Shown piece by piece: positions 41,384 through 43,242 of a stretch of DNA of 43,242 bases (position 1 is its first letter; every line of letters begins with the position of its first letter). Under the pieces are notes generated by a model. That model did no database searches and was not told the origin of the DNA. It was given only the letters and a program-made list of their open reading frames with translations. The stretch comes from an uncultured Clostridia bacterium (lineage in GTDB: Bacteria; Bacillota; Clostridia; Oscillospirales; Acutalibacteraceae): NCBI GenBank assembly GCA_944380875.1, contig CALWJA010000090.1, forward strand, positions 1 through 43,242, given 5' to 3'. A program made the position numbers and the translations under genes.

Positions 41384-43242
41384 TCTGCTTGCCCTCCTCT
41401 GTCTATAACATCTACATCCGTGCGCCCCAGGCGGGGGAATACCTTCTGCAAGGATGTTTTATCCGATATGGGATTATCCCGAATCATAAGCACCCGAAGC
41501 TGGGAAAGCCCTTCCAGAGCCGAAAAATCCGTTACCTGATTTTGATACATCCAAAGGCTGCTGAGATTTTCCAGCGAAGATACTGCGGAGATATCGGAAA
41601 CACGGTTTGCGGAAAAGTCCAGATACGTCAGCCCCTTCATATTTCCCACCGGGCTGATATCTGTGATCCGGTTATTCCATACACCCAGACTTGTTAGGGA
41701 TGTAAGGCCCGACAAATCGCTGATGTCGCTGATATCATTCCATCCCACGCAGAGCTTTTTCAGGTTTGTAAGCCCCGAAACGGGGGAAAGATCCCGAATT
41801 CCTACATGAATGAGCGAAAGCTCTTCCAACCGGGAGGCGGAAGCTACGCCGCTGATATCCAAATCCTCCTGGAAGGCAATATGCAGGCGGCGAAGGAAAG
41901 GCATATACCGAAGGTCGGAGAGCGTTTCCACATTTCCTGTGGAGCTCTGTTCCCATCCGTATGATTGGAATGTATAGCTGTCCTCGTCAAACAGAACGGA
42001 TTCTCCCGGCATCACAGTGTCGTATCCCACTATGGTCAGTTCCCTTATCTGTTCCACATCCTCATTATACAGATCGCCGTATCCCAGGCCCAAAGTATAC
42101 CGAACGGCATTTTCAATGGCCGGATCCTCAAATTCCACTTTGATCCGTTCCACATTGATCGTATAGGAGGCAGAGGCCGTATCGCTCACATACCCACGGC
42201 TGCTGATAGAAATAGCCTTTACCGTCGTCCTGCCGTTTTTGAGGATAATGGGTTCCTGGTAAATGGGGGATTCCTCCGTAGGTTCCGAACCGTCGATTGT
42301 ATAATGAATCACATGATTTTCCTTATCGGCCAGAATAGCTACTTCCTGCCGCTGGTCATAGGAACCCTCCTGTAAAGAGAAGCTGGGGGCCTTGGGAGTC
42401 GTTTCCTCATAGAAGTGCTTTAACTCTTCGTCGTCTGTAGCATTAACTGCCTGCTCCAAAAGGGTTTTGGCTTCTTCCAGCTTTTCCAAACGGATATACA
42501 GTTCCGCCAATTCCCGGTAGCCTTCCGCATTGGAAGCATCCAGTTCCAGCAGCTGTCTGTAAGAGGCCTCCGCCTCTTCATATTTCTGCGCCCCTGTATA
42601 GGACTGCGCCAACCCCATATAGGCTTCCGTACTTTTGGGATCAATTTCCGTAGCCTCCGTAAAAGCCATAACTGCATTTTCATAGTCCAGCTCTTCCAGG
42701 TACTTTTCACCCAGATTTAAAGCTTCCTGCAAAGGCGTCAGGGAGGAATGGTTCTGCAAACTAATAAATATCCCTATTCCAGCCCCTATGACTACTACAG
42801 CCAAAACGCAGAGAAGGGTTATGAGTTTCCCTTTTTTCTTTTTCTTGTCTCCGTTCTGGTTCTCTTTATTCTCGGGAGGTATAAACGGTGGGGCATCGCC
42901 CTCGTCCGCCGGCATTTCTTCTATTTTGGAAACAGAAGGCTCTCCCTCCGCTTCTTTTTTCACAAATTCCGCGCCAGGAAACAGGTGCTGCGTGGAAGCT
43001 CCCTGGGCATCCGTTCCATTTGGCTGCTGCATAGGGGGCATGTATACATCCTGCCCATTCCCGTCCATGGACGGGGCGCCTCCCAGAAGAACGGTCGCGT
43101 CCTCTCCTGCGCTGTCGGATTCAGGCACGCTGCCCAGAAGGACGGTTGCGTCCTCTCCTGCGCTGTTGGATTCAGGCACGCTACACCGAAGAAGGAGCGC
43201 GTCATCTCCTCCACCGTTGGATCCAGGCACCCTACCCAGCAG
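41380..43242 (-). CDS. Single-pass TPR/LRR surface protein with repeated TVLLG motifs (5' end outside window)
   Basis: At least 616 codons (numbered here from a GTG at 43230); the frame stays open to the window edge and the encoded repeat continues, so the true N-terminus is beyond it. Residues 1-51 are three 17-residue repeats, two of them ending in GEDATVLLG. A disordered linker leads to KKKKKG and a membrane helix (136-157). Outside are three TPR-like repeats (165-265), an FN3-like CHB_HEX_C domain (283-358, HYTIDGSEPTEESPIY) and about seven 22-residue internalin-like LRRs (440-590, for example NDISDISDLSGLTSL). It overlaps the VWA gene by four bases. TVLL sites resemble phosphothreonine motifs read by FHA domains in kinase-regulated proteins (inference). 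Presumed cytoplasmic N-terminus, extracellular sensor part. Confidence 0.86.
   Translation of the reverse strand: MLGRVPGSNGGGDDALLLRCSVPESNSAGEDATVLLGSVPESDSAGEDATVLLGGAPSMDGNGQDVYMPPMQQPNGTDAQGASTQHLFPGAEFVKKEAEGEPSVSKIEEMPADEGDAPPFIPPENKENQNGDKKKKKGKLITLLCVLAVVVIGAGIGIFISLQNHSSLTPLQEALNLGEKYLEELDYENAVMAFTEATEIDPKSTEAYMGLAQSYTGAQKYEEAEASYRQLLELDASNAEGYRELAELYIRLEKLEEAKTLLEQAVNATDDEELKHFYEETTPKAPSFSLQEGSYDQRQEVAILADKENHVIHYTIDGSEPTEESPIYQEPIILKNGRTTVKAISISSRGYVSDTASASYTINVERIKVEFEDPAIENAVRYTLGLGYGDLYNEDVEQIRELTIVGYDTVMPGESVLFDEDSYTFQSYGWEQSSTGNVETLSDLRYMPFLRRLHIAFQEDLDISGVASASRLEELSLIHVGIRDLSPVSGLTNLKKLCVGWNDISDISDLSGLTSLTSLGVWNNRITDISPVGNMKGLTYLDFSANRVSDISAVSSLENLSSLWMYQNQVTDFSALEGLSQLRVLMIRDNPISDKTSLQKVFPRLGRTDVDVIDRGGQAE
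43078..43242 (-). repeat. 51-base tandem repeats encoding VPES(N/D)SAGEDATVLLG
   Basis: Three 51-base units (43078-43128, 43129-43179, 43180-43230) and the end of another at the window edge. The two inner copies differ by one residue; the outermost has lost the TVLLG core (ALLLRC). All are in frame. Confidence 0.88.

Noticed and set aside
1-43242. CRISPR arrays, tRNA or rRNA genes, insertion sequences, phage genes
   Set aside because: No spaced identical repeats, no cloverleaf or rRNA stretches, and no transposase or integrase motifs were seen by reading; a tRNAscan or IS search was not possible.

Overview
The window looks like a chromosome segment from an anaerobic, low-to-mid GC Firmicute of class Clostridia, probably a gut-type plant-glycan user near Oscillospirales/Lachnospirales. 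This is inferred from strong AGGAGG-type ribosome sites, some GTG and TTG starts, sigma-A-like promoters (TTGACA-17-TATATT), the Gram-positive pst-phoU-phoPR arrangement and the many intracellular glycoside hydrolases. No rRNA, tRNA, CRISPR array, transposase or phage gene was seen. The taxonomic guess rests on gene content only.

Layout. (1) Bases 1-3783, all on the minus strand: the 5' part of a GH35 beta-galactosidase, an XRE regulator with a ten-copy 'LAPF' helical repeat tail, a small XRE repressor and a DegV lipid-binding protein. (2) 4162-8357: a GH13 amylase/neopullulanase (+), a Fur-family regulator (-) and a GH32 fructan/sucrose hydrolase (-). (3) 8655-17832 (+): two HAD phosphatases, then a complete phosphate module, pstS-pstC-pstA-pstB-phoU-phoP-phoR, starting behind a terminator and a Pho-box-like promoter. 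(4) 18151-23917 (+): a secreted acidic-repeat membrane protein, an XRE regulator, two MATE exporters and a GH43 enzyme. (5) 24026-32733 (-): a sugar-catabolic region. A LacI regulator, a fucose/arabinose-isomerase-like enzyme, an FGGY kinase and a DUF5060/DUF4038-type glycoside hydrolase follow one promoter. Upstream lies uxuA-uxuB for hexuronate breakdown, closed by its own terminator. (6) 33099-37971: a TetR regulator divergent from a giant MMPL/RND transporter. (7) 38088-43242 (-): a tightly overlapping operon of three membrane proteins (zinc-ribbon, VWA, TPR/LRR), cut by the window end.

How the genes work together. Regions 1, 2, 4 and 5 describe a cell that imports oligosaccharides and cuts them inside (none of GH13, GH32, GH35, GH43 or the DUF5060 enzyme shows a signal peptide), then feeds sugars through isomerase/kinase steps and hexuronates through UxuB/UxuA. 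No sugar transporter lies in the window. Region 3 is high-affinity phosphate uptake and its own sensor system. A second Pho-like direct repeat lies before the acidic-repeat gene at 18151, so that gene may belong to the same regulon.

The least explained parts are: the MMPL protein, whose second extracytoplasmic loop (about 850 residues) carries nine copies of an ~82-residue helical repeat; the region 7 operon, whose proteins combine membrane anchors with repeated short linear motifs (including TVLLG sites resembling FHA-type phosphothreonine motifs), a VWA domain and an internalin-like LRR ectodomain; and the LAPF-repeat XRE regulator.
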